DNA of 64,000 nucleotides from contig CASWVG010000012.1 of NCBI GenBank assembly GCA_949472775.1, forward strand, positions 1 through 64,000, written 5' to 3'. Within the stretch, counting starts at the first letter, position 1. Each line of letters opens with the position of its first letter. The DNA comes from an uncultured Lachnospiraceae bacterium (GTDB taxonomy: Bacteria; Bacillota; Clostridia; Lachnospirales; Lachnospiraceae). The translations under genes were made by a program, and so were the position numbers. This document shows, in pieces, positions 38,762 to 47,117 of the stretch. Under the pieces are notes generated by a model. The model saw nothing but the letters and a program-made list of their open reading frames with translations, did not search any database and was not told where the DNA came from.

Positions 38762-39748
38762 ATGAAGTGGATGAAATTCAGAATAAAAACGGTCGTGGAG
38801 GCGGAGGATATCATCATCAGCGAGCTCTACGACAGAGGGCTTGAGGGGGCACAGATTGAGGACAAAGTGCCCCTTTCGCCGTTGGAGAAAGAGCAGATGT
38901 TTGTGGATATCCTGCCGGAGAGTGAGGCGGATGACGGGGTGGCGTACCTCAGCTTTTTCGTGGAGGAAAAGGAGGGCGGAACGCTCGACCTTGACGGAGA
39001 GGAGACGGACAAAGAGAGCGTGCTTGCCAAAATTGAGGAGGCGTTGTCGGAAGTCCGTCTGTTCATGGAGATCGGAGAAGGGAGCGTTTCGGTATCAGAA
39101 ACCGAGGATATCGACTGGATCAATAACTGGAAGCAGTATTTTCATCAGTTTTACATAGACGACCTTCTCGTGATTCCTTCCTGGGAGGAAGTGAAGGAGG
39201 AGGACAGGGATAAGAAGATCCTTCACATTGACCCGGGCACAGCCTTTGGCACGGGTATGCATGAGACGACAAGACTGTGCATCGGACAGATCAAAAAATA
39301 TGTGACATCCGGGACAAAACTTCTTGACGTAGGCACCGGCAGCGGTATTCTTTCGATTATCGCACTGATGTATGGTGCGGAGCATGCCGTGGGCACGGAT
39401 CTGGATCCCTGTGCGGTGGAGGCTGTGGCGCAGAATAAGGAGGCCAACGGCATCCGGAAGCAGGATTTTTCGCTGCTGACTGGCAATATCATTACGGAGA
39501 AAGCGGTGCAGGACGAAGTTGGTTACGGGTGTTATGATATTGTGGTGGCAAATATTCTGGCGGATGTACTTGTACCGCTGACGCCGGTGATCGTGCCATG
39601 TCTGAAACCAGGCGGTGTCTATATTACCTCAGGTATTATCGAGGGCAAGGAAAATCTGGTGGAGGACGCCATGGAAGCGGCAGGGCTTACGGTTGTGGAA
39701 GTGAAAGCTCTGGGTGAGTGGCGGTCTGTAACGGCGCGGAAAGGTTGA
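38762..39748 (+). CDS. prmA: Ribosomal protein L11 methyltransferase
   Basis: Trimethylates ribosomal protein L11 with S-adenosylmethionine. 328 residues: an N-terminal substrate-recognition domain (MKWMKFRIKTVVEAEDIII) and a Rossmann methyltransferase with IDPGTAFGTGMHETT, LLDVGTGSGILSI and VVANILADVLVPL. It sits with rsmE in the order prmA-(VanZ)-rsmE, a frequent Firmicute pairing. Confidence 0.95.
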   Translation: MKWMKFRIKTVVEAEDIIISELYDRGLEGAQIEDKVPLSPLEKEQMFVDILPESEADDGVAYLSFFVEEKEGGTLDLDGEETDKESVLAKIEEALSEVRLFMEIGEGSVSVSETEDIDWINNWKQYFHQFYIDDLLVIPSWEEVKEEDRDKKILHIDPGTAFGTGMHETTRLCIGQIKKYVTSGTKLLDVGTGSGILSIIALMYGAEHAVGTDLDPCAVEAVAQNKEANGIRKQDFSLLTGNIITEKAVQDEVGYGCYDIVVANILADVLVPLTPVIVPCLKPGGVYITSGIIEGKENLVEDAMEAAGLTVVEVKALGEWRSVTARKG

Positions 39749-39871
39749 AGCAAAATTGTGCAACCGTGTTTTGGGGACATAAATGAATGACGCGACTATG
39801 GGATGATGACTGAAAGAGAATAGTTTAGTGGTCTGCCATATAAATAACGCGCGTTATGAATGGGGCGGAAT

Positions 39872-40417
39872 ATGAGGAAAACGGAAGAAAAATTCGGAAT
39901 GGTGATGCTCAGAAATCTGGCGGGTGTGCTGGCAATTGTGTGGATGTGCATAATATTTGCCTTTTCCGCACAGACCAAAGAGCAGTCCGGCGCGGTGAGC
40001 GAGAGCTTCACCTACCACATGGTGAGTTCAACCAGATCTTTTTTTCATCTGGATCTGAGCGACGCGCGGGTGAAGGAGATTGCGGACACCATAGAAGGTT
40101 TGGTGAGGAAGGCGGCACATATGACGGAGTTCGGCATTTTGTCCGTTCTTCTCTACATATGGATCGGTCAGTGGGAGATGAGCTTTCTGCGAAGGGGTGT
40201 GACAGCCGCCGGCGCGACTGCCGTCTATGCCGCCACGGATGAGTTTCACCAGCTCTTTGTGGCTGGCCGTTCCGGACGGTTTTCGGATGTGTGTATTGAC
40301 AGCGCGGGTGCTGTTGCCGGGGTGCTTGTGTTTGCATTGTTTGTGAAGCTTGTACAGCATATACACGCGCGGAAATTGAAACAGGAAATTCGCGGGCTGA
40401 AGAAAGGCAGCAGGTAA
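39872..40417 (+). CDS. VanZ-like membrane protein
   Basis: About 181 residues (an ATG at 39860 would add four). Four membrane helices and the VanZ family pattern are visible: IIFAFSAQTKEQS, RKAAHMTEFGILSVLL, and the loop DEFHQLFVAGRSGRFSDVCIDSAG. The start at 39872 has a weak GGGGCGG site, whereas 39860 has none. VanZ relatives can raise teicoplanin tolerance, but most chromosomal copies have no assigned role. The gene ends directly at the rsmE start, so they are co-translated. The palindrome ATAAC-GCGC-GTTAT lies at 39844. Confidence 0.85.
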   Translation: MRKTEEKFGMVMLRNLAGVLAIVWMCIIFAFSAQTKEQSGAVSESFTYHMVSSTRSFFHLDLSDARVKEIADTIEGLVRKAAHMTEFGILSVLLYIWIGQWEMSFLRRGVTAAGATAVYAATDEFHQLFVAGRSGRFSDVCIDSAGAVAGVLVFALFVKLVQHIHARKLKQEIRGLKKGSR

Positions 40418-41155
40418 ATGTATCAGTTTTTTGTGGAACCATCTCAGATTCAGGATAAAAAAGTGACGATAACGGGCAGCGACGTCAATCATATAAAAAA
40501 CGTTCTGCGGTTGAAGGCTGGCGAGGAGATCGCGGTCAAAAATGGTGTGGATGGAAAGGAATACCGCTGCGGTATCGAAGAATTTACACAGGACCAGGTG
40601 ATCTGTTCCCTGCGGTTTGTCAGGGAAGAAGGGGTGGAACTGCCCTCAAAAGTTTATCTCTTTCAAGGACTTCCCAAGGCAGATAAGATGGAGCTCATCG
40701 TGCAGAAGGCTGTGGAGCTGGGCGTGTATGAAGTGATCCCCATGGCGGTGAACCGCTGTGTGGTGAAGCTTGACGAGAAGAAGGCGCGGGCGAAAGTGAA
40801 CCGCTGGCAGGGCATTGCGGAGGCGGCGGCAAAGCAGAGCAAAAGGGGAGTCATTCCTTCGGTGAAGGCGCCCATGACTATGAAGGAGGCGGCAGCTTAT
40901 GCGCGGGACATGGACACAAAGCTGATTCCCTATGAGCTGGCGGAGGATATGGCGCATACGAAAAGAGTCATTGAGGCGATACGCCCAGGTGAGAGTGTGG
41001 CTGTCTTTATCGGCCCGGAGGGCGGCTTCGAGGAGAGCGAGGTTTCCGAGGCAATTGCGGCAGGCATAGTGCCGATCACACTGGGAAAAAGAATCCTGCG
41101 CACCGAGACGGCCGGACTTGCGGTGCTGTCGTGGCTGATGTACCATTTTGAATAA
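40418..41155 (+). CDS. rsmE: 16S rRNA (uracil-1498-N3)-methyltransferase
   Basis: Methylates U1498 in the decoding region of 16S rRNA. 245 residues: N-terminal PUA-like domain (MYQFFVEPSQI, VNHIKNVLRLKAGEE), then the SPOUT trefoil knot with FQGLPKADKMELIVQKAVELGV, FIGPEGGFEESEV and the knot motif LGKRILRTETAGLAVL. The start ATG abuts the VanZ stop codon (TAAATG). Confidence 0.96.
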   Translation: MYQFFVEPSQIQDKKVTITGSDVNHIKNVLRLKAGEEIAVKNGVDGKEYRCGIEEFTQDQVICSLRFVREEGVELPSKVYLFQGLPKADKMELIVQKAVELGVYEVIPMAVNRCVVKLDEKKARAKVNRWQGIAEAAAKQSKRGVIPSVKAPMTMKEAAAYARDMDTKLIPYELAEDMAHTKRVIEAIRPGESVAVFIGPEGGFEESEVSEAIAAGIVPITLGKRILRTETAGLAVLSWLMYHFE

Positions 41156-41182
41156 AGTTCATATCTTAAATATATACGCGAT

Positions 41183-41260
41183 GGCAATGGGTAGTGCGCG
41201 GACATTGAAAAAGGTGAGACGGGGAGCCTGCTCACCGAGGCGGCGCACAGACAGCCCACA
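41183..41260 (+). repeat. Intergenic element, family II, copy 2
   Basis: GGCAATGGGTAGTGCG recurs from 16985. The arm GTGCGC pairs with GCGCAC about 50 nt on, and an inner hairpin GGTGAG/CTCACC is present. The arms differ from copy 1 yet still pair. Confidence 0.45.
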
Positions 41261-41326
41261 GGAAGGAGAGCCGTAAGGCTTATCGAGCGGGCACTGCACA
41301 TTGCAGCTGGAAAGGAAACGGCAGAA

Positions 41327-42481
41327 ATGGAAGTATATCTGGATAATTCCGCGACGACCGCCTGCTTTGAGGACGCCGCGCAGTTGATGCACAGGATTTT
41401 GTGCGAAGATTATGGAAATCCTTCCAGCCTGCACCATAAAGGAGTGGAGGCGGAAGCCTACTTAAGATACGCGAACGAGACATTTGCAAAAATTTTAAAG
41501 GTGAATGAAAAAGAGATTTTCTTTACCTCAGGTGGAACGGAGTCGGATAATATCGCGCTGGTCGGCGCGGCGATGGCAAACCACAGAACGGGACGCCATC
41601 TGATCACCACAAAGATTGAACATCCGGCGGTATTGCAGCCCATGTCCTATCTGGAGAATCAGGGGTTTGAGGTGACATATCTTTCCGTTGACAGGCAGGG
41701 GAAAATTTCTCTGGAAGAATTGGAGCGGGCGGTCAGACCGGACACGATACTGGTCTCCGTCATGTATACTAACAATGAAATCGGAAGCGTACAGCCCATT
41801 GCGGAGGCGGGTGCGCTCATCAAAAGAAGGAACCCGAAAACGCTTTTCCACGTAGATGCGGTGCAGGGTTTTGGCAAGGCGCGCATCTATCCCGGGAAAA
41901 TGCATATTGACATGTTGAGCGCCAGCGGTCATAAGATTCATGGACCGAAAGGCATCGGTCTTCTCTATATGCGGGACGGCGCGAAGGTCAGTCCCATTAT
42001 GTACGGCGGCGGCCAGCAGCGGGGACTCCGCTCCGGAACAGAAAACCTGCCCGGTATTGCGGGCTTCGCCAAGGCGGCGGAGCTGGTGTATCAGGATCTG
42101 GAACAGGATGTGGACAGAATGTATAATCTGCGGGAGAAGTTGACTGAAGGGGTCAAAACAATTCCCGACGTGGTAATTAACGGCTGTCCCGGCAGGGAGG
42201 GAGCGCCCCATATCGTGAGCGTTTCTTTCAGAGGGGTCCGCAGCGAGGTGCTCTTACACGCTTTGGAGGAACGCGGTATTTATGTTTCCGCGGGGAGTGC
42301 CTGTGCGGCGCATAAGCCGCAGCCATCCGCGACCTTGCGGGCGGTCGGTGTGGAAAAGGAACTTCTGGAGTCCACCATCCGGTTCAGCCTTTCGGGATTT
42401 ACAACGGAGGAAGAGATCGCGTATACCTGCCAGAACCTGGAAGAGATTGTACCGATGCTGAGACGGTATACGAGACACTAG
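41327..42481 (+). CDS. Cysteine desulfurase (NifS/IscS type)
   Basis: Takes sulfur from cysteine as an enzyme persulfide using pyridoxal phosphate. 384 residues: MEVYLDNSATTACFEDA start, SGGTESDN, cofactor lysine Lys203 in SGHKIHGPKG and catalytic Cys326 in SAGSACAAHKP on a long loop (class I). Its neighbour is thiI, which needs a persulfide donor, so sulfur transfer to tRNA s4U8 is the likely main role (as NifZ does in Bacillus). The 234-nt gap to thiI holds a candidate RNA gene on the opposite strand. Confidence 0.95.
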   Translation: MEVYLDNSATTACFEDAAQLMHRILCEDYGNPSSLHHKGVEAEAYLRYANETFAKILKVNEKEIFFTSGGTESDNIALVGAAMANHRTGRHLITTKIEHPAVLQPMSYLENQGFEVTYLSVDRQGKISLEELERAVRPDTILVSVMYTNNEIGSVQPIAEAGALIKRRNPKTLFHVDAVQGFGKARIYPGKMHIDMLSASGHKIHGPKGIGLLYMRDGAKVSPIMYGGGQQRGLRSGTENLPGIAGFAKAAELVYQDLEQDVDRMYNLREKLTEGVKTIPDVVINGCPGREGAPHIVSVSFRGVRSEVLLHALEERGIYVSAGSACAAHKPQPSATLRAVGVEKELLESTIRFSLSGFTTEEEIAYTCQNLEEIVPMLRRYTRH

Positions 42482-42517
42482 ATGTCTGTGAAACTTTGTT
42501 ATTTCCTGCATTGATAC

Positions 42518-42650
42518 AAATAGTATAACCAGTGCAGACGCACCCGCGCTCCGTTCCGGACAGGGTCGAAAGCAGCCCGTCAGGTACCGCCGGGGTTTAT
42601 CCGAAGGACTTAAACAGTCTGCAAGGGGTCTGCTCATGGTTATACTATTT
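42518..42650 (-). ncRNA. Candidate ~133-nt structured RNA, antisense between nifS and thiI
   Basis: A 14-bp perfect inverted repeat (AAATAGTATAACCA / TGGTTATACTATTT) closes the segment. Inside it GCAGAC pairs with GTCTGC, and further hairpins follow (GUUUA..UAAAC with a UUCG-like tip; GACGGG / CCC-U-GUC; UCCG-GAA-CGGA). On the minus strand a promoter TTGAAA-N17-TAATAG places +1 at about 42650, exactly the first base of the closing stem. I could not match it to SRP, 6S, tmRNA or RNase P RNA from memory. Family unknown. Confidence 0.5.
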
Positions 42651-42656
42651 CGACAA

Positions 42657-42685
42657 CTATTATGGTGTTGCGATAGGGTTTTCAA
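42657..42685 (-). promoter_or_regulatory. Promoter of the candidate antisense RNA
   Basis: Read on the minus strand: TTGAAA (42685-42680), 17 nt, TAATAG (42662-42657). Transcription would start 7 nt downstream, at the closing stem of the RNA. Confidence 0.5.
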
Positions 42686-42715
42686 TTATCTGCCAACCAG
42701 AGTGAAGGAGAAAAT

Positions 42716-43897
42716 ATGTACAAGTCATTTCTTATCAAATACGCGGAAATCGGCGTGAAGGGAAAAAACCGCTACCTCTTTGAGGAGGCATTGGTTAGGC
42801 AGATCAAGTATGCTTTGAAAAAGGCGGAAGGCGAGTTCGCGGTACGCCGGACGGACGGGCGCATTTATGTGGATGCGCAGTCAGACTTTGACTTCGACGA
42901 AACAGTGGAGAGCTTAAAAAAGGTGTTCGGCATTTCCGGTATTTGTCCCGTCGTCCATGTGGAGGACGAGGGCTTCGAAAAGCTGGGGCAGGATGTGGTG
43001 CGCTATATCGGTGACGTGTACCAGGACCGGAACAGAAGTTTTAAGGTCGCGGCAAGGCGTGCGCGCAAAAATTATCCGCTTAATTCCATGCAGATCAATG
43101 AGGAACTGGGCGGCGTGATTCTGGACGCTTATCCGGAAATGCATGTGGACGTGCACAACCCGGACATCCTTCTGCATGTGGAAATCCGGGACAAGATCTA
43201 TCTCTACTCCGAGATCATACCAGGTCCCGGCGGTATGCCTGTAGGGACGGGTGGCAAGGCGATGCTTCTTTTATCCGGCGGTATTGATTCCCCGGTGGCA
43301 GGCTGGATGATCGCCAAGCGCGGGGTGAAGATCGACGCCGTGTATTTCCACGCGCCGCCGTACACAAGTGAGCGGGCAAAACAGAAGGTGGTGGATCTGG
43401 CGAAAAAGGTGGCGGCTTATGCGGGACCTGTCTGGCTCCATGTCATTAATTTTACCGATATTCAGCTTTATATCTATGACAAGTGTCCTCACGATGAGCT
43501 GACCATTATCATGCGCCGCTATATGATGCGCATTGCGGAGCATATTGCGAGGGAGACAGAGTGTCTGGGGCTGATTACGGGCGAGAGTATCGGACAGGTG
43601 GCTTCACAGACCATGGCGAGTCTGGCGGCAACGAACGAGGTGTGCACCATGCCTGTCTACAGACCTCTGATCGGTTTTGATAAGATGGAAATTGTGGATA
43701 TTGCGGAACGAATCGACAGCTATGAGACTTCCATTCTGCCTTACGAGGACTGCTGCACCATTTTTGTGGCAAAGCATCCCGTGACGAAGCCGAATCTGAA
43801 TATCATCAAGCGGCATGAGCAGAATCTGCAGGAGGGGATTGAGGAGCTGGTTGCGAAGGCGCTGGAGACGGACGAGGTGATCGTGGTGCAAGGCTAA
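42716..43897 (+). CDS. thiI: tRNA 4-thiouridine synthetase
   Basis: Adenylates U8 of tRNA and replaces it with sulfur. 393 residues: an N-terminal ferredoxin-like plus THUMP region (FLIKYAEIGVKGKNRYLFE, IHVEIRDKIYLYSEI-like), then a PP-loop ATPase domain with LLLSGGIDSPVAGWM and ITGESIGQVASQT. It lacks the C-terminal rhodanese domain of E. coli ThiI, as in other Firmicutes, and so should take sulfur directly from the cysteine desulfurase encoded upstream. GAAGGAG precedes the ATG. Confidence 0.96.
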   Translation: MYKSFLIKYAEIGVKGKNRYLFEEALVRQIKYALKKAEGEFAVRRTDGRIYVDAQSDFDFDETVESLKKVFGISGICPVVHVEDEGFEKLGQDVVRYIGDVYQDRNRSFKVAARRARKNYPLNSMQINEELGGVILDAYPEMHVDVHNPDILLHVEIRDKIYLYSEIIPGPGGMPVGTGGKAMLLLSGGIDSPVAGWMIAKRGVKIDAVYFHAPPYTSERAKQKVVDLAKKVAAYAGPVWLHVINFTDIQLYIYDKCPHDELTIIMRRYMMRIAEHIARETECLGLITGESIGQVASQTMASLAATNEVCTMPVYRPLIGFDKMEIVDIAERIDSYETSILPYEDCCTIFVAKHPVTKPNLNIIKRHEQNLQEGIEELVAKALETDEVIVVQG

Positions 43898-43898
43898 C

Positions 43899-43962
43899 GT
43901 GAGACGGAGTTGCCAGGCAGCTCCGTCTCACATGGGAGAATGCCTGAAATGCGGCATTCTCC
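43899..43962 (+). repeat. Double hairpin after thiI; intergenic element family III, copy 1
   Basis: Hairpin 1 is GTGAGACGGAG / CTCCGTCTCAC (43899-43931) with TGCCAGGCA in its loop; it may act as the thiI terminator. Hairpin 2 is GGAGAATGCC-N8-GGCATTCTCC (43935-43962). TGCCAGGCA...CAC..GGAGAATGCC-N8-GGCATTC recurs at 50391-50441. Confidence 0.65.
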
Positions 43963-43983
43963 GCATGGAGCGTTTTTCATGTA

Positions 43984-44022
43984 TAAAAAAATAAAAAACA
44001 GCCCGGGATCTTTCCCGAGCTG
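43984..44022 (-). terminator. Intrinsic terminator of the HPr-like gene
   Basis: On the minus strand a CAGC-x-CGGG / CCCG-x-GCTG stem is followed by TTTTTTATTTTTTT. It lies 34 nt past the stop codon. Confidence 0.92.
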
Positions 44023-44055
44023 CTCTTTACTCTTTGATGTACGCCGAAGCCGCGA

Positions 44056-44286
44056 TTACATGATGTAGGGCTTCAATGTCTCCATAACCTCATCTGTGCC
44101 ATCCTCTGCATGGATGTTCAGGTCGATGGGCTTGGACAGATCCAGGCTGAAGATGCCCATGATGGATTTCGCATCGATAACGTATCTGCCGGATACCAAG
44201 TCAAAATCATAATCAAACTTTGTGATATCATTCACAAAAGATTTAACCTTATCGATAGAATTTAAAGAAATCTGTACTGTTTTCAT
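44056..44286 (-). CDS. HPr-like protein lacking the active-site histidine
   Basis: 76 residues with the HPr fold pattern. The regulatory-serine motif KSIMGIFSL (Ser41) aligns with Ser46 of HPr. The phosphocarrier loop IHARPA is replaced by IDKVKS, so Asp12 stands where His15 should be and PEP-dependent phosphotransfer is impossible. By analogy with Bacillus Crh it may be a purely regulatory partner of HPr kinase and CcpA; that is inference. AGGAGGTAA precedes the start, and a strong terminator follows. Confidence 0.8.
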   Translation of the reverse strand: MKTVQISLNSIDKVKSFVNDITKFDYDFDLVSGRYVIDAKSIMGIFSLDLSKPIDLNIHAEDGTDEVMETLKPYIM

Positions 44287-44324
44287 TGCGGAATTACCTC
44301 CTTTAATTTTTATACCTTCTGGGT

Positions 44325-44356
44325 ATTATACTAAATGTTGGAAGAGCAAAAGTCAA
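44325..44356 (-). promoter_or_regulatory. Promoter of the HPr-like gene
   Basis: Minus strand: consensus -10 TATAAT (44330-44325). The nearest -35 is TTGACT (44356-44351), with a 20-nt spacer, longer than ideal. Confidence 0.5.
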
Positions 44357-44389
44357 TGATAAAACAATACAAAAAATGCGGGGATTACT

Positions 44390-45811
44390 ATGAAAAGTGT
44401 AGCATTACATAATCTGGGCTGCAAGGTAAACGCCTATGAAATGGACTATATGCAACAAATGTTACAAGAAAAGGGATATAAAATTGTACCATTTGATGAA
44501 GCAGCTGATATATATATCGTGAACACCTGTACGGTGACGAATATCGCGGACAGGAAAAGCAGACAGATGCTTCACCGGGCCAGGAAGAAAAATCCGGACG
44601 CTGTCGTGGTGGCGGTGGGCTGTTATGTGCAGACCGGACAGGAGACGCTTGAGAAGGACGGCACGGTGGATCTGGCTGTCGGAAACAACCGGAAGAAGGA
44701 TCTGGTGGAGATTTTAGAAGCATATCTGGAGAGCAGGGGCGGAGCGCAGGAAGAACCGAACCGGGCCGTAACCGACGCAGGACAGGGAGCAGCGCCGGCA
44801 GACCGGCAGGAAGGAAAGCGGGGAACAGCGGCGAAGACCGGGTCTGTGATAGATACAATCGACATCGCCCACGCGCCCTACGAGGAGATGACCCTGAAGA
44901 CAACGGCGGAGCACACACGCGCTTACATCAAGATTCAGGACGGGTGCAACCAGTTCTGCTCCTACTGTATCATTCCTTATGCAAGGGGGCGGATCAGAAG
45001 CCGCCTGGAAGAAGATATTCTGAAGGAAGCCCGCGGTATGGCGGAGGCGGGCTACCGGGAAGTGGTGCTGACAGGTATTCATATCAGCTCCTACGGGGTT
45101 GACCGGGGCGGCAGCGAACTCGTCCGCCTGTTGGAAAAGCTTTCTGAAATAGAAGGGATTGAGAGAATACGTCTCGGCTCTCTGGAGCCGGGGATTGTGA
45201 CGGAGGAATTTGCGGCGGCAATCAGTGTACTGCCGAAGGTATGCCCACACTTCCACCTCTCCCTGCAAAGCGGCAGTGATACTGTGCTTCGCAGGATGAA
45301 CCGGCGCTATGATACGGCAGGATATCTGGGTGCGGTGGATAGACTGCGAAAACATTATGAAAACCCGGCGATTACAACGGACGTGATCGTGGGATTTCCC
45401 GGGGAGACGGAGGAAGAGTTTGCGCAGACCGAGGATTTCCTGCGGCGTGTGGGCTTTTACGAGATGCATATTTTCAAGTATTCCAGAAGACAGGGCACCC
45501 GTGCGGCGGCTATGGAAGGACAACTGACGGAGGCGGAAAAGGCGAAGAGGAGTGACCGGCTGATGAAGCTGGAGCGGGAGATGTCCTGCGCATACCGGAA
45601 TATGTTTCTGGGGAAAACAGAGGAGGTTCTCTTCGAGGAACTTGTGAAAAGAGAAGGGAAGGCGTATTGGATCGGACATACCACCCGTTATTTAAAGGCG
45701 GCCAGAGAGGCAGTGCCGGGGGAGAATGTGCAAAACCGCATTATTTCGGGCAGGCTGGCATCCTTTCTGGAGGAGAATGTTTTGCTGATCGGAGATTGCG
45801 CGGGGCGGTAA
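44390..45811 (+). CDS. mtaB: tRNA (N6-threonylcarbamoyladenosine-37-C2)-methylthiotransferase
   Basis: Radical-SAM enzyme that converts t6A37 to ms2t6A37 in tRNA-Lys. 473 residues: UPF0004 domain with cluster cysteines Cys11, Cys47 and Cys78 (NLGCKVN, NTCTVTN, VGCYVQTG), radical-SAM triad Cys186/190/193 (DGCNQFCSYC), TRAM domain at the end. NLGCKVNAYE places it in MtaB rather than MiaB or RimO. A 35-40 residue Gly/Ala/Glu-rich insertion (about 122-160) between the first two domains is unusual. It is divergent from the HPr-like gene. Confidence 0.94.
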   Translation: MKSVALHNLGCKVNAYEMDYMQQMLQEKGYKIVPFDEAADIYIVNTCTVTNIADRKSRQMLHRARKKNPDAVVVAVGCYVQTGQETLEKDGTVDLAVGNNRKKDLVEILEAYLESRGGAQEEPNRAVTDAGQGAAPADRQEGKRGTAAKTGSVIDTIDIAHAPYEEMTLKTTAEHTRAYIKIQDGCNQFCSYCIIPYARGRIRSRLEEDILKEARGMAEAGYREVVLTGIHISSYGVDRGGSELVRLLEKLSEIEGIERIRLGSLEPGIVTEEFAAAISVLPKVCPHFHLSLQSGSDTVLRRMNRRYDTAGYLGAVDRLRKHYENPAITTDVIVGFPGETEEEFAQTEDFLRRVGFYEMHIFKYSRRQGTRAAAMEGQLTEAEKAKRSDRLMKLEREMSCAYRNMFLGKTEEVLFEELVKREGKAYWIGHTTRYLKAAREAVPGENVQNRIISGRLASFLEENVLLIGDCAGR

Positions 45812-45878
45812 TATGATTTAAGCGATGCAGAAAGCCGGTTGGATGCGCAGGAAAGGCAGGATAGGCGCGAAATAGGCG

Positions 45879-45907
45879 TTGCTGTGGTATTTCATTTATG
45901 GTAAAAT
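45879..45907 (+). promoter_or_regulatory. Promoter of the ireB-ruvX-DUF1292-rnjA operon
   Basis: TTGCTG, 17 nt, TAAAAT, about 115 nt before ireB. The leader contains CTGGCGCCTGTCTTC but no stem I would call. Confidence 0.6.
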
Positions 45908-46023
45908 ATGGTAACGGTTTGCACAGGATCTGGCGCCTGTCTTCTTTGGGATCAGAGGCAGAGCGGTTGATTTTTTCTATAAATAATGGTAATAATAATA
46001 ACAATAGATAAGGGCGTGAGAAT

Positions 46024-46305
46024 ATGCGGGATCAGGATTTGGAAAATACTCAGTTTTTTACTGTGGAGACAGAGCCGGAGACAGGTGTGAAGCTCGTGTT
46101 ATCTACGGTATACGAGGCGTTGACGGAGAAGGGTTACAACCCGGTCAATCAGATCGTCGGTTATATTATGTCCGGCGATCCCACTTACATTACCAGTCAT
46201 AAGAGTGCGCGGAGCCTCATTATGAAAGTGGAGAGGGACGAGCTTGTGGAGGAAATGCTGGTGGAATATATCAAAAATTCCATTGGCGGATCGAAGAGGG
46301 ATTGA
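46024..46305 (+). CDS. ireB: IreB-family regulatory phosphoprotein
   Basis: 93 residues matching IreB/DUF965: [11 protein letters not shown] near the N-terminus, [32 protein letters not shown] in the middle (quoted in shortened form by its key NPVNQIVGY and GDPTYITSH motifs). In Enterococcus IreB is phosphorylated by the kinase IreK on N-terminal threonines and tunes cephalosporin resistance; threonines are present here (TQFFTVET). It starts the conserved ireB-ruvX-DUF1292 cluster. Confidence 0.93.
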   Translation: MRDQDLENTQFFTVETEPETGVKLVLSTVYEALTEKGYNPVNQIVGYIMSGDPTYITSHKSARSLIMKVERDELVEEMLVEYIKNSIGGSKRD

Positions 46306-46336
46306 CCAGAAGGGTCAATGACGGTGGAAAAGACAA

Positions 46337-46765
46337 ATGAGAATTATGGGGCTGGATCTCGGTTCCAAAACGGTGGGGGTAGCCATCAGCGACCCCTTGC
46401 TTATTACGGCGCAGGGGATCGAAATTATCAGACGCAAGGAAGAGAACAAGCTGAGACAAACGCTTGCGCGCATTGAGGCGCTGATCGAGGAGTACGAGGT
46501 AGAGACGATTGTACTGGGGCTTCCGAAGAATATGAACGATACGCTGGGGGAGCGGGCGCAGTTTTCCCTCGAATTTAAGGATAAGCTGGAGCGGCGCACG
46601 GGGCTTCCTGTCGTGATGTGGGACGAGAGACTGACGACGGTGGCGGCGGATAAAGCGATGATGGAGGCGGGAATCCGCAGGGAAAACCGCAAGGACTATG
46701 TGGATAAGATCGCGGCATGTCTGATATTGCAGGGGTATCTGGATTCGCGCGAAACGTTGTCTTAA
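46337..46765 (+). CDS. ruvX: RuvX/YqgF RNase H-like nuclease
   Basis: 142 residues of the YqgF family, involved in 16S rRNA 5'-end processing and proposed as a Holliday-junction resolvase. RNase H-like motifs: [17 protein letters not shown] (first Asp), [25 protein letters not shown] and the final acidic [10 protein letters not shown] palindrome ATTGACC-N5-GGTCAAT spans the ireB stop codon upstream. Confidence 0.93.
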   Translation: MRIMGLDLGSKTVGVAISDPLLITAQGIEIIRRKEENKLRQTLARIEALIEEYEVETIVLGLPKNMNDTLGERAQFSLEFKDKLERRTGLPVVMWDERLTTVAADKAMMEAGIRRENRKDYVDKIAACLILQGYLDSRETLS

Positions 46766-46841
46766 GAACTGAGACAATTAGGTCATTGACGCAATATTTA
46801 GACTGAGATAAATTTCACAGGCATCAGAGTATGGAGGACAT

Positions 46842-47099
46842 ATGGAAAAAATTACATTTACACCGGAGGAGGGCGGTGCTGTCGAGTTTTATATACTGGA
46901 ACAGACGATGATCGGTGGAGTGAATTACCTTCTGGTGACGGACTCTGAAGGTGAGGATGGAGAAGCGCTTATTTTGTGCGACGTTTCCGCGTCGGAGGAG
47001 GCGGAAGCAGTGTACGAGATAGTGGAGGATGATGAAACATTAAACGCGGTGGCGGCCGTGTTTGAAAAGATAATGGATGACGTAGATATCATAAAATAG
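46842..47099 (+). CDS. DUF1292 protein
   Basis: 85 acidic residues (MEKITFTPEEGGAVEFYILEQ ... YEIVEDDETLNAVAAVFE), the DUF1292 pattern of small beta-rich proteins encoded next to ruvX in Firmicutes. No function is known. The N-terminal motif F-x-I-L-E-Q-T is typical. Only 18 nt separate it from the rnjA start. Confidence 0.88.
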   Translation: MEKITFTPEEGGAVEFYILEQTMIGGVNYLLVTDSEGEDGEALILCDVSASEEAEAVYEIVEDDETLNAVAAVFEKIMDDVDIIK

Positions 47100-47117
47100 A
47101 AAGTGGAGGTAATTTTT

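Noticed and set aside
42518-42650. SRP, 6S, tmRNA or RNase P RNA
   Set aside because: The conserved cores I know for these (for example the GGAA-loop domain of SRP RNA) are not present on either strand, so it is only called a candidate RNA.
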